A stretch of DNA of 64,000 nucleotides from Mycolicibacterium sp. CBMA 234 (GCF_009729415.1 NZ_MPKW01000023.1:328181-392180), one strand, 5' to 3'; counted from the first letter of the stretch, positions 34,211-42,534 are shown. The notes: generated by a model not told the origin, from the letters alone. Translations and numbers: made by a program.

Positions 34211-36043
34211 ATGAATACGTCGTTGCGCGGGTCGCTCCGCGCCTGCACATTTCGGGGAACCATCGCGATACTCCCAATGGCGATGATTTGCGCTTACTCG
34301 ACTCCGTCGGTCCTGCCGATGGGTGCTACGTCACCCCAGATTGAGTACACCGCGGACATTGTGTCCGCGCCGTCGACTATCGGGATCGCTGATTCGGGCC
34401 TGTACGGCGAGACGCAGGCGCAGATCAATCAGACGCTCGACACCCTGCAGTCGATCGGGGTCCAGGACGTCCGCGTCTTCGTCCCGTGGATCTACGTCGA
34501 ACCCCTCAACGGCGTCTACAACTGGTCCAGCATCGACATGGTCATCCAGGCCGCCAAGGCCCGGAACATGGGCGTCATGGCCGAGGTCGCAAGCACGCCG
34601 GTGTGGGCAGCGCCGTCCGGCACCCTCCCCGGCGCGGGCACGCCCGACCCGGCCACCTATGCCACGTTCGTCACCGCCGTGGCCCAGCGGTACGGCACCG
34701 CCATCTCGGCGTACGAAATCTGGAACGAGCCGAACTATGCGGCGTCGTCGGACCCCATCGACCCCGTCGCCTACGCGGCCCTGCTGAAAGCCGCCTATCC
34801 GGCGATCAAGGCCGTCGACCCCAGTGCCACTGTGGTGGCCGGCGCGCTTGGCAGCGTCATCAGCTTCGGCGGTGTCACGATGGACCCGGTGACGTTCGTC
34901 CAGCAGATGCTGGCTGCCGGCGCGGCGAACTACTTCGACGCGTTGTCGTTCCACCCGTATCAAGAGTCGTTGCCGTTCTCGCAGGGCCTTACCGTCGCGA
35001 ATTCGCCTCTGCAGCAACTGAATGCGATCTATCAGTTGATGACCCAATACGGCGACGGTCTCAAGAAGATCTGGATCAGCGAGTTTGGCGCCTCGACCAC
35101 TGACGTGAGTCAGCAGACCCAGGCCGACCTGATCAAGAACCTGCTCGACACCTGGCAGACCATTGCCTACGCCGGTCCGGTCTTCATCTACACCGCGCAG
35201 GACGGCGTCCCGGGCGCCAACGGCTTCGGCATTTGGAATGCCGACTGGACGCCGAAGCTCGCGGTAGCGGTAGTCCAACAAGCGATCGCGCAGTACTCCA
35301 GCGGACTGTTGGGTGGCGTCGGGTCGGTGGTCGGAGGCGTCACCTCGGTCGTCGCCGCGTTGGTGCAGTCGCTCTCGAATCTGGTGCAGGCCATCGGGCA
35401 GGCAATCCAGGGGGCGCTGCAGCAGGTGGGGCACGCGATTTCGGCTTTGGTCAGCGCCATTACTTCGGCGCTGACAAGTGCGCTGTCGCCGGCCGCGGCC
35501 ACACCCGCGGCCGCGACGCTCAAGACCACCGCGTTGAAGACCGCGGCGATCACCACCAAGTCGACCACCGCCACGGCAACCGGCACGGCAACGACAGCAA
35601 CCGCGGCGACCGTACCGACCTCGGGCGCGACCGGAACCACCTCGGGCACGGGGAAGCCGACGACCACGGCATCGACGACGGAGAAATCGACAGTGTCGGT
35701 GTCGGCGTCGGCGTCGAGCACCCCGGCAGTCACCAGCGCGGCAGCGACCTCGACGTCGCCTACCTCGTCCAGCTCGTCGACCGGAGCAACAACCGGCACG
35801 TCATCGGCGTCCGGTACGGGAACGGCAGCTGACCCGTCGGACGCGACCGCGGCTACACAGAGTGAGTCGTCGGGTACGTCCACCAAGTCGGCGAAGTCTG
35901 GCACCGGAGCCGCGTCCGACACCGGCTCGGCAGGGAAGTCGACCGAACCCGGCAAAACTGGCAAAACGCCGGCGGGCGCAACCAAGAAATCGCATGACGG
36001 TCACAGCGGATCGGGGTCCGGATCGTCCGGTTCTGGTCAGTAG
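34211..36043 (+). CDS. Exported GH39/cellulase-clan glycoside hydrolase with Thr/Ser/Ala-rich tail
   Basis: 610 residues from ATG 34211 (AAGGGGA ribosome site). A signal-like N-terminus is followed by a (beta/alpha)8 domain of clan A (~40-365). The acid/base Glu lies in SAYEIWNEPNYA and the nucleophile Glu in KKIWISEFGAST. This arrangement fits GH39-like hydrolases of the type that cut bacterial or plant polysaccharides. Residues ~370-430 are amphipathic Ala/Val/Leu helices. The last ~180 residues are low-complexity Thr/Ser/Ala/Gly ending SGSGSGSSGSGQ, probably a glycosylated wall spacer. Substrate unknown. Confidence 0.82.
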   Translation: MNTSLRGSLRACTFRGTIAILPMAMICAYSTPSVLPMGATSPQIEYTADIVSAPSTIGIADSGLYGETQAQINQTLDTLQSIGVQDVRVFVPWIYVEPLNGVYNWSSIDMVIQAAKARNMGVMAEVASTPVWAAPSGTLPGAGTPDPATYATFVTAVAQRYGTAISAYEIWNEPNYAASSDPIDPVAYAALLKAAYPAIKAVDPSATVVAGALGSVISFGGVTMDPVTFVQQMLAAGAANYFDALSFHPYQESLPFSQGLTVANSPLQQLNAIYQLMTQYGDGLKKIWISEFGASTTDVSQQTQADLIKNLLDTWQTIAYAGPVFIYTAQDGVPGANGFGIWNADWTPKLAVAVVQQAIAQYSSGLLGGVGSVVGGVTSVVAALVQSLSNLVQAIGQAIQGALQQVGHAISALVSAITSALTSALSPAAATPAAATLKTTALKTAAITTKSTTATATGTATTATAATVPTSGATGTTSGTGKPTTTASTTEKSTVSVSASASSTPAVTSAAATSTSPTSSSSSTGATTGTSSASGTGTAADPSDATAATQSESSGTSTKSAKSGTGAASDTGSAGKSTEPGKTGKTPAGATKKSHDGHSGSGSGSSGSGQ

Positions 36044-36091
36044 CCGGGCACCGGTGGAATAGCGGTCACGCGAGGGCTGTTGGCGATCGTT

Positions 36092-36496
36092 GTGGCAATC
36101 ATTCCCGACGGTCATCAAGACCTTCTTCGACGCTCGCTCTTCGGGCATCTGGCAACCATCCGTCCTGATGGGGCCGTGCAATCCAACCCGGTCTGGTACG
36201 TCTGGGACGGAGAACTCGTGAAGTTTTCGTTCTCCACGAAGTCGCAGAAGCACCGCAATATCGCAGCGGCCCCGCACGTATCTCTGTCGATCCAGGATCC
36301 CGACGACGCGTACCGATACCTCGAGGTCAGAGGCGAGGTCGTCGACATTGCGGATGACTTGAACAACGGCGAATTCTTCATGCACCTCAATGCCCGCTAC
36401 GACGGCCCGTTCGACAAGTCGTTGTACCCGGAACACGGTGGCATTTACAGCATGAGGCCCACGAAAATCAGTCACCAGGGAGCGAGCCGGGCATAG
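36092..36496 (+). CDS. PPOX-class F420-dependent oxidoreductase-like protein
   Basis: About 134 residues, split-barrel flavin/F420-binding fold: RSLFGHLATIRPDGAVQSNPVWYVWDGELVKFSFSTKSQKHRNIAAAPHVSLSI and YLEVRGEVVDI. This pattern belongs to the Rv1155-like F420-dependent family. The start is uncertain (GTG 36092 or TTG 36080). Transcribed in line with the preceding gene but separated by 48 bases. A strong two-way hairpin follows. Confidence 0.82.
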   Translation: MAIIPDGHQDLLRRSLFGHLATIRPDGAVQSNPVWYVWDGELVKFSFSTKSQKHRNIAAAPHVSLSIQDPDDAYRYLEVRGEVVDIADDLNNGEFFMHLNARYDGPFDKSLYPEHGGIYSMRPTKISHQGASRA

Positions 36497-36538
36497 CGCG
36501 CGGCGCCGTCGCACCAAGCAACAAAACCAAGCGATAAA

Positions 36539-36577
36539 GCAGTAGCGCCCCCGACCTCAGGTCGGGGGCGCTACTGC
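36539..36577. terminator. Bidirectional terminator between PPOX gene and mmaA4-like gene
   Basis: Perfect 18-bp stem (arms 36539-36556 and 36560-36577) with a 3-base loop, placed between the convergent stops. Confidence 0.85.
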
Positions 36578-36592
36578 ATCAGGAACCGAGTT

Positions 36593-37498
36593 TTAGGCGG
36601 TTTCCTTGTTCTTGGTGTAGGTCACAATGCTGACGTCGAGGATCTCGTTCAGGAAGTAGTACTGGCAACCGGTCAGGTACTTCATGTACCGGTCGTAGTT
36701 CACCTGGCCGGAGATTTCGATGGCCTTCTCCTTGGCATGCTCCAGGTTGGCGGCCCAGACACCAAGCGTCTTGATGTAGTGATTACGCAGCGACACCGGG
36801 TCCAGAACGTTGAAGCCGGCCTTCTCGCCGTGATCCACCATCATCTGGGTGCTGGGCAAGCGCCCACCGGGGAAGATGTCGGTGGCCATGAACTTGATGA
36901 ACCGTGCCATTTCGAACGTGAGCTTTTTACCCCGGGCGGCCATGTCCATGGGGTGGTAGCTCACGCTGCTCTGGATGGTCATCCGGCCGTCGGCGGGCAT
37001 GATGTCGTAGCAGCTCTTGAAGAAGTCGTCGTAGCGCTCGAAACCGAAGTGCTCGAAGGCCTCGATGGACACGATCCGGTCCACCGGCTCGTGGAACTCT
37101 TCCCAACCCTGCAGCAGCACGCGATGCGAGCGCTCCGACGAGGTGTTGGTCAGCAGTTCCGTGCAGAACGCCTGCTGGTTCTTGCTCAGCGTCAGGCCGA
37201 TGACGTTGACGTCGTACTTCTCCATAGCCCGCTGCATGGTCAGGCCCCAACCGCAGCCGATCTCCAGCAGCGTCATACCCGGCTTCAGGTCAAGCTGTTC
37301 GAGGTGCTGGTCGACGTTGGCGAGCTGCGCCTCTTCCATCGTGACGAACGGTCCGGTGAAGTAGGCGCAGCTGTACTTGCGGGAGTTGTCCTGGAACAGT
37401 CCGAAGAAGTCGTCGGACAGGTCGTAGTGGGCCTGGATGTCCTCGAAATGGGGCCGCATGTCCTTGGCCTCTGTGGACTCCTGAATCATCTGTAACAC
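36593..37498 (-). CDS. mmaA4: Mycolic acid SAM-dependent methyltransferase, MmaA4-like
   Basis: 301 residues from GTG 37498. The cyclopropane/mycolate methyltransferase fold shows MRPHFEDIQAHYDLSDDFFGLFQDNSRKYSCAYF, the SAM motif TLLEIGCGWGLTMQRA, VDRIVSIEAFEHFGFERYDDFF and SYHPMDMAARGKKLTFEMARF. Among family members it fits MmaA4 (Hma), which introduces the methyl-hydroxyl group that leads to keto- and methoxymycolates. M. tuberculosis has four tandem genes here (mmaA4-A1); only one is present in this window. lipG follows 200 bases upstream on the same strand. Confidence 0.88.
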   Translation of the reverse strand: MLQMIQESTEAKDMRPHFEDIQAHYDLSDDFFGLFQDNSRKYSCAYFTGPFVTMEEAQLANVDQHLEQLDLKPGMTLLEIGCGWGLTMQRAMEKYDVNVIGLTLSKNQQAFCTELLTNTSSERSHRVLLQGWEEFHEPVDRIVSIEAFEHFGFERYDDFFKSCYDIMPADGRMTIQSSVSYHPMDMAARGKKLTFEMARFIKFMATDIFPGGRLPSTQMMVDHGEKAGFNVLDPVSLRNHYIKTLGVWAANLEHAKEKAIEISGQVNYDRYMKYLTGCQYYFLNEILDVSIVTYTKNKETA

Positions 37499-37699
37499 CT
37501 AACTTGACCTTCCTCACTCGCTGGTGATGCCGGTCACTAAATCACAATTCTGACCGCACAATACCTGGCTGCCAACCAGATCTTTCACGTTGTAGCGACG
37601 CGTCGTCATAGTCAGCCCAAGCAGCAAAGGTAGCCGTCGGCTCACCACACGCTGCAGCCATCCACCTGCGTGGCGGCATCTGTAACCGGACCGAAACGT

Positions 37700-38626
37700 T
37701 TAGCGGACTTCGGCAAACGTCGTGGCCAGTTCGCTGGCGATGTTCTCCCAGAGCGGCGCGGGCAAGTCGTGGCCCATGCCGTCGATCAACACCAACCGGG
37801 CGCGCCGGATGGCTTTGGCCACTGCTCGACCACCACTCGGCCGCATCAGTTTATCGGCCCGACCATGGATGACGACGGTCGGTGCCGTGATCTGCGCGTC
37901 GTAGTGCCGCAGGCTGCCGCTGCCCAGGATGGCCCCGAAGTGCCTGGCGACACCGATGGGGTAGTACGAGCGGTCGTAGCTTTCAGCGGCATCGGCTTCG
38001 GCCTGATCCTGCGGCGCCGGGTATCCGGGGCTACCGATGATGCGGCCGACGCTGACCGCATTGGCGATGACGCCGTCGCGTGACGTGTCCTGCGGCCGGC
38101 TGGTGATGGCTTTGAGCTGCTTGGGACCGGGCGGCGGAAGCAACGGCTGGTTATTGCTCGAGAAGACGACGCCGAGGGTCTTGGTGCGGTGCTGGTAGCG
38201 CGCCGCGAACACCTGCGCGATCATGCCGCCCATCGATCCGCCGACGATATGGGCCCGGTCGATCTGCAGGTGATCCAGCAGCGCGGCAGCGTCGTCGGAC
38301 ATGTCCTCCAGCGTGTAGACCGCGTCGCTGCGCAGCCCGGCATACGACCGCAGCATCCTGGGCAGTAGTCCCGCACCGGAGTTCTTGCCCTCGATCTTGG
38401 TGGACAGGCCGACGTCGCGGTTGTCGAACCGGATGACCCGGTAGCCCTTCTCGACGAGCTTGTCGCAAAAGCCCTTCCGCCACAGCAGCAGCTGCGCCCC
38501 GAGGCCCATGATGAGAAGGACCGCAGGATCGTCGGGGTTGCCCATGTCTTCGTAGGCGATGTCCAGGTCGCCCGAGCGGGCGAAGCCGGTCCGGACCTCG
38601 GCGGCGGTGTCTCGTTCGGGGTGCAT
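37700..38626 (-). CDS. lipG: Alpha/beta hydrolase LipG
   Basis: 308 residues. VLLIMGLGAQLLLW oxyanion region, nucleophile elbow VGGSMGGMIAQ, acid in VIHGRADKLMRP, and His in DGMGHDLPAPLW form a complete triad. Position beside the mmaA locus matches lipG (Rv0646c), reported as an esterase/phospholipase-like enzyme linked to envelope lipids. The ribosome site GAGGAG lies in the tandem-repeat spacer upstream. Confidence 0.88.
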   Translation of the reverse strand: MHPERDTAAEVRTGFARSGDLDIAYEDMGNPDDPAVLLIMGLGAQLLLWRKGFCDKLVEKGYRVIRFDNRDVGLSTKIEGKNSGAGLLPRMLRSYAGLRSDAVYTLEDMSDDAAALLDHLQIDRAHIVGGSMGGMIAQVFAARYQHRTKTLGVVFSSNNQPLLPPPGPKQLKAITSRPQDTSRDGVIANAVSVGRIIGSPGYPAPQDQAEADAAESYDRSYYPIGVARHFGAILGSGSLRHYDAQITAPTVVIHGRADKLMRPSGGRAVAKAIRRARLVLIDGMGHDLPAPLWENIASELATTFAEVR

Positions 38627-38633
38627 GACTGCT

Positions 38634-38709
38634 TACTCCTCGGGTTTCATGGTCGGATTCGGCCTCCGGCCTAGTCCTTGGGCTTCATCGTCGGATTCGG
38701 CCTCCGGCC
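38634..38709. repeat. Two tandem 38-bp direct repeats between ubiB-like gene and lipG
   Basis: Copies at 38634-38671 and 38672-38709 differ at a few positions. A third partial copy continues into the ubiB-like stop region at 38710. Each contains TCGGATTCGGCCTCCGGCC with a GGCC-GGA-GGCC mini-hairpin on the minus strand. Read on the minus strand, each copy also holds a 5-codon frame (MKPKD-stop and MKPEE-stop), the second carrying the lipG ribosome site. Confidence 0.85.
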
Positions 38710-40052
38710 TACTCCTCGGCGTTCTTATGGTCGCGGCCGATGTCCACCATGAAGTTCGCGAAGTAGCCCTTCAGCTGGGGATCGTTCATCATCTGCCAGC
38801 GCGGCGCCAGCAGCTTCATGTACCGCTCGACGTAGAGGAACTGCTTGCCTATCAGCACGAGTTCGCGGGGCAGCTTGACGTCATACGCGTCGGCCAGGGC
38901 GGACAGTTGCTTGCCGATCTCGGCGTACGACAGGTCGCCCAGGGACTTCGTGGTGAGCGGCGTGGTGAAGGCTTCCAGGTCCTTGGCTGCCTGCCCTTCG
39001 GGCTTGACCGTCCCGACGGCGCCCATCATGACGACGATCCGGCCGGCGGCGGCATGATCCTTCGAGACCAGCAGCGCGTACACCAGTTCACGCAGCAGCC
39101 ATCGGGTCCGCGGATCGATGCGGCCCATGATGCCGAAGTCGAAGAACACGATCCTGCCGTCCTTGTCGACGTGCAGGTTGCCGGCATGCAGGTCACCGTG
39201 GAACAGGCCGTGCTTGAGCCCGCCCTCGAACACACTGAACATCAGGGCCTTGACCAGCTCTTCGCCGTCGAACCCGGCTTTGCGGATGGCAGGCGCGTCG
39301 TCGATGCGGATGCCCTCGACGCGTTCCATGGTCAGCACGCGCTCGCTGGTCAGATCCCAGTAGACCTGCGGCACCCGGATGTTCTTGCCCAGCGGCGAGG
39401 AATGCATGTGCGCCACCCAGGCGTCCATGGACTGTGCTTCGAGCCGGAAGTCGAGTTCTTCGGCAAGGTTGTCGGCGAAGTCGGCGACCACGTCCTGCGC
39501 CGACAGCCGCTGACCCAGCTTGGCCAGCTCGGCGACCTGTGCGCCGCGCTTGAGAATCTGCAGGTCGGCAGCCACCCGGCGGCGGATGCCCGGGCGCTGA
39601 ATCTTCACCACGACCGGTTCGCCGGAGTGCAGCGTGGCGTAGTGCACCTGGGCGATGGACGCCGACGCGAACGGCTCGTCGTCGAACGTCTCGAAGAGGT
39701 CGGTCGGTTCGCCGCCGAGCTCTTCGCGCAGCAGCCTGTGCACCTCGTCTTTGTCGGCGGGCGGCACCCGGTCCAGCAGACTGCGGAACTCGCGGCTCAG
39801 GGGTTCGCCGAACGCGCCGGGGCTGGACGCGATGATCTGGCCGAGCTTGACGTACGTCGGGCCGAGGTCCGCGAACGTCTTCGGGATCTGCTTGATCACC
39901 TTGTGCTGCAGGCTGCCTTTGGAGAAGACGTTCCCGACGACGCGCGCGCCGGTCCGCGCAAGCTGCCAGCCCGTGGCCCCGATGCGGGCGGCCTCGACCG
40001 GCAGCGGCACCCGGGCCAGGCTGGCAACCTCGCGGTTCGGTGACTTGCTCAT
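38709..40052 (-). CDS. UbiB/AarF (ABC1)-family atypical kinase
   Basis: 447 residues. Conserved blocks: KQIPKTFADLGPTYVKLGQIIASSPGAFG, ASIAQVHYATLHSGEPVVVKIQRPGI (Ala-rich nucleotide loop and lysine), HGLFHGDLHAGNLHVDKDGRIVFFDFGIMG (catalytic Asp/Asn and DFG). ABC1 proteins are atypical kinase-fold ATPases of lipid and quinone metabolism. Position next to lipG corresponds to Rv0647c. Upstream in the transcript of lipG, separated by the tandem repeats. Confidence 0.92.
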   Translation of the reverse strand: MSKSPNREVASLARVPLPVEAARIGATGWQLARTGARVVGNVFSKGSLQHKVIKQIPKTFADLGPTYVKLGQIIASSPGAFGEPLSREFRSLLDRVPPADKDEVHRLLREELGGEPTDLFETFDDEPFASASIAQVHYATLHSGEPVVVKIQRPGIRRRVAADLQILKRGAQVAELAKLGQRLSAQDVVADFADNLAEELDFRLEAQSMDAWVAHMHSSPLGKNIRVPQVYWDLTSERVLTMERVEGIRIDDAPAIRKAGFDGEELVKALMFSVFEGGLKHGLFHGDLHAGNLHVDKDGRIVFFDFGIMGRIDPRTRWLLRELVYALLVSKDHAAAGRIVVMMGAVGTVKPEGQAAKDLEAFTTPLTTKSLGDLSYAEIGKQLSALADAYDVKLPRELVLIGKQFLYVERYMKLLAPRWQMMNDPQLKGYFANFMVDIGRDHKNAEE

Positions 40053-40120
40053 CGGATCAGTGTCTCAAAACCGGCGGTACCGCCAAAAAGGTGTGTCCCG
40101 CGTCACTCTCGATCACGTCT

Positions 40121-40183
40121 CGCCGAAACTGCATTCCAGCAGGCGGGTACTCGCACTTTCTCTGCTGGAACGCAGTTTCGGCG
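40121..40183. repeat. Long imperfect inverted repeat (GCCGAAACTGC element)
   Basis: 22-base arms at 40121-40142 and 40162-40183 pair with a single mismatch around a 19-base loop. It sits between the ubiB-like start and the oxygenase stop. The size and shape resemble dispersed mycobacterial intergenic palindromes. It may also stop transcription from the oxygenase gene. Confidence 0.75.
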
Positions 40184-40189
40184 GGGTGG

Positions 40190-41188
40190 TCAGACGAAGA
40201 CGCTCTCGACATCGGCGCGGCTGCGGACGGGGTCGCTGCCCGGTACATACGTCGGGACGGTGTGCGGCGCCAGCGCGGGATCGATCCCGCCCTTGACGCG
40301 GGCCTGCGCCTGACGGAACTCCGGGAACGGTCCGGCTGCAGTGTGTAGGCCGTTGATGATCGACCACACGACGGCACGGCGGGCAGTGCGCTCGATGGGG
40401 TTGGGGTCGGTGTGGCCGAGCAGCTGCTTGGCCCACTTGGGCATGGTGTCTCGGACCGCCCAGTCGACTGCGCTCTGCGGCATCGGCAGATTGGGCCCGG
40501 TGGCCATGGCGGCGCCGTGGGTCAGCGCCAGCTTGGGGAGGTAGGACCGCAGGCAGTCCAGGGTCTCGGCCTTGGTGGTGGGCAGGTCGGTGCCGCCGAG
40601 GGCGTGGCCGACGCGGATGAACTCGCCGTAGTAGCGGTCAAGTTTCTTGCCGCGCAACGGGTTCGGGTGATAGAGCTCGTGCGCCGTGGCCAGGCCCCAG
40701 ACCACGGTCGCGTAGTTCCAGCGCAGCCAGTCGGGGTCGTCGGCGTCATACGCGGCACCGTCCGGGCGCACCCCTTTGATGGTGTGGTGCATGGCGCGCA
40801 CGGTCCTGGCCAGGTTCTCGGCGGTCTCGGTGTTGCCGTATGCGGTGCCGATGAAGAACGCGATGGAATGGCCCAATCGCACCGCGGCACCCTTCGGATC
40901 GACGACCGGAATGGCGGTGCCGTTCTCATCTCGCTTGACCAGCCGCGAGTGGTGCATGCCCATCCAATAGATGGACGGGTCGAGGCGCTCGATGAACGCG
41001 GCGCACTGCAGGCCGAAGACCAGCGCCTCGGTGTGGGAGTGCACGTGCCACACGGCGCTGCCGGGGCCGAACCAGCCCGGGTCGCCGGCCGGGCCGGCGA
41101 AGTCCATGCCGCGGAAGTAGTTCTGCCGGATGGTCTGGTCGAACTTGTGCTGGAGCTGGTGCTCGATGAACTGATGCGGCAGGTACAC
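40190..41188 (-). CDS. DUF2236 / MpaB-type oxygenase family protein
   Basis: 332 residues from GTG 41188, chosen because AAAGGGGA lies 7 bases upstream and because the frame beyond crosses the operator. The segment GPGSAVWHVHSHTEALVFGLQCAAFIERLDPSIYWMG and downstream DPDWLRWNYATVVWGLATAHELYHPNPL fit the DUF2236 family, related to latex-clearing protein and fungal MpaB oxygenases. The histidines are likely haem ligands. Substrate unknown. Controlled by the divergent TetR gene through a perfect palindrome. Confidence 0.82.
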   Translation of the reverse strand: MYLPHQFIEHQLQHKFDQTIRQNYFRGMDFAGPAGDPGWFGPGSAVWHVHSHTEALVFGLQCAAFIERLDPSIYWMGMHHSRLVKRDENGTAIPVVDPKGAAVRLGHSIAFFIGTAYGNTETAENLARTVRAMHHTIKGVRPDGAAYDADDPDWLRWNYATVVWGLATAHELYHPNPLRGKKLDRYYGEFIRVGHALGGTDLPTTKAETLDCLRSYLPKLALTHGAAMATGPNLPMPQSAVDWAVRDTMPKWAKQLLGHTDPNPIERTARRAVVWSIINGLHTAAGPFPEFRQAQARVKGGIDPALAPHTVPTYVPGSDPVRSRADVESVFV

Positions 41189-41200
41189 GCCGATCCCCTT

Positions 41201-41251
41201 TCTGGTCACGCCTGTAGCCAGATTATCAGTTTGGCTACAGGCGTGACCAGA
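41201..41251. promoter_or_regulatory. Perfect 20-bp inverted repeat: TetR operator
   Basis: Arms TCTGGTCACGCCTGTAGCCA (41201-41220) and its exact complement (41232-41251) flank an 11-base AT-rich centre, directly between the divergent oxygenase and TetR starts. 40 paired bases is longer than one TetR dimer needs, so two dimers may bind. Confidence 0.85.
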
Positions 41252-41253
41252 CC

Positions 41254-41259
41254 TAGGCT
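41254..41259 (+). promoter_or_regulatory. -10 element (TAGGCT) for the tetR gene
   Basis: TAGGCT ends 6 bases before the ATG at 41266, immediately after the operator. The arrangement implies a leaderless, autorepressed transcript. Confidence 0.45.
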
Positions 41260-41265
41260 TGAGCG

Positions 41266-41862
41266 ATGTCGACTCCGACCCGATGGGCGGGTGTGCCATT
41301 GCACGACCGCCGCGCCGAACGCCGCGGACTGCTGGTTGCCGCGGCGTTCGCGTTGTTCGGTGATGGTGGCGAGGCGGCGTTGTCGGTGCGGTCGGTCTGC
41401 CGGGAGTGCGGTTTGAACACCCGCTACTTCTACGAGAGCTTCGCCAACACCGACGAGCTTCTTGGCGCGGTCTACGACATGGTGGCCCTAGAACTGGCTG
41501 CAGCGGTGGAGGCTGCGATGGCCGCGGTGGGGGATTCGGTCAAGGTGCGTACCCGGGCCGGAATGGCCGCGGTGCTGGGCTTCAGTTCGGCCGACCCGCG
41601 CCGCGGACGCGTGCTGTTCACCGACGCCCGCGCAAACCCGGTGCTGGCGGCTCGTCGCGCCACCACCCAGGACCTGCTGCTGGGCGCCGTGCTGGCCGAG
41701 GGTGGGCGTCTACACCCCGACTCAGATCCGACTGCCGCCCGCGTGGGTGCGGCGATGTACACCGGGGCCATGGCCGAGTTGGCTCAGCAGTGGCTCTCCG
41801 GCTCGTTGGGTGCGGACCTGGACCCGGTGGTCGACGCCGCATTGGCCCTCGTCCTGCGCTGA
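41266..41862 (+). CDS. TetR-family transcriptional regulator
   Basis: 198 residues. The N-terminal helix-turn-helix is RRGLLVAAAFALFGDGGEAALSVRSVCRECGLNTRYFYESFANTDELLGAVYD (~20-70), with the family-typical recognition region NTRYFYESF. The C-terminal ligand domain is Ala-rich and helical. It probably represses itself and the divergent MpaB-type oxygenase. Ligand unknown. Confidence 0.9.
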   Translation: MSTPTRWAGVPLHDRRAERRGLLVAAAFALFGDGGEAALSVRSVCRECGLNTRYFYESFANTDELLGAVYDMVALELAAAVEAAMAAVGDSVKVRTRAGMAAVLGFSSADPRRGRVLFTDARANPVLAARRATTQDLLLGAVLAEGGRLHPDSDPTAARVGAAMYTGAMAELAQQWLSGSLGADLDPVVDAALALVLR

Positions 41863-41871
41863 ACCACAGCA

Positions 41872-41928
41872 TCGAGCGTGCACTCAGATCGCCGACATAT
41901 GATTTTCGTGATCTGAGCGCACGCTCGA
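41872..41928. repeat. Inverted repeat with TCGAGCGTG ends (second copy of the family)
   Basis: Nineteen-base arms (41872-41890 and 41910-41928) with one mismatch, 19-base loop containing GATTTTC. Ends and loop heptamer match the element at 7491-7551. It lies between the convergent tetR and DinB genes and could also terminate both. Confidence 0.75.
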
Positions 41929-41934
41929 CCAGTG

Positions 41935-42534
41935 CTAGACGGTGGCCGGGCGCCAGCGCTTGAGCCACGGCGTTTCCGGCCATTCCTCGGCTGCGGCCAG
42001 CAGCTCGTACATGGTGGCGCGGTCGATGGTCTCGCGGATGATGTCGGCGTGGCCGGCATGCCGCGACAACTCCTCGACGATGTGCATCGCGACCCAACGC
42101 ACCGACCAATGGTCGACGTCGGCCGGGAACCATGGCACGTCATGTGGCACCGGCACCAGGGCGTCAAGGTCAGCCTCGGCGAGGACCTTCAGCGTCTTGG
42201 CGTTCTCCTCGCGCAAGGCCGCGAGCAAGCCGTCGAGCGTTTCGTCGTCCCGCATGGTGAGTTGGTCCTCGTGCTCGGCCATGAGCTCCGCCATGGGCCG
42301 CGGGTCCGGCGGCGGGAAGTCGGGGGCCGCCACCACGCGTCCGACCCAGCTCTCTTGAACGGCCGTGACGTGTTTGATCAGGCCGCCAACTGACAGTGCA
42401 CTGACCGACGGGGTGGAGCGGGCCTGCTCGTCGGTGAGGCCGTAGGCCACAGCCGCGAAGGCATCCTGCTGAAACGCCACGAAGTTGATCAGGGTCTGAC
42501 GTTCGTCACCGGCGGGTACGGGCTGTCCGGGCAT
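41935..42534 (-). CDS. DinB-family (DUF664-type) protein
   Basis: 199 residues forming a four-helix bundle: QTLINFVAFQQDAFAAVAYGL, SVGGLIKHVTAVQESWVGRV and RWVAMHIVEELSRHAGHADIIRETIDR. The His in GLIKHV and the two His in SRHAGH match the metal triad of DinB-like proteins, a fold shared with mycothiol- and bacillithiol-dependent S-transferases. It follows the second DinB gene by 2 bases on the same strand, so the two form an operon. Confidence 0.85.
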   Translation of the reverse strand: MPGQPVPAGDERQTLINFVAFQQDAFAAVAYGLTDEQARSTPSVSALSVGGLIKHVTAVQESWVGRVVAAPDFPPPDPRPMAELMAEHEDQLTMRDDETLDGLLAALREENAKTLKVLAEADLDALVPVPHDVPWFPADVDHWSVRWVAMHIVEELSRHAGHADIIRETIDRATMYELLAAAEEWPETPWLKRWRPATV

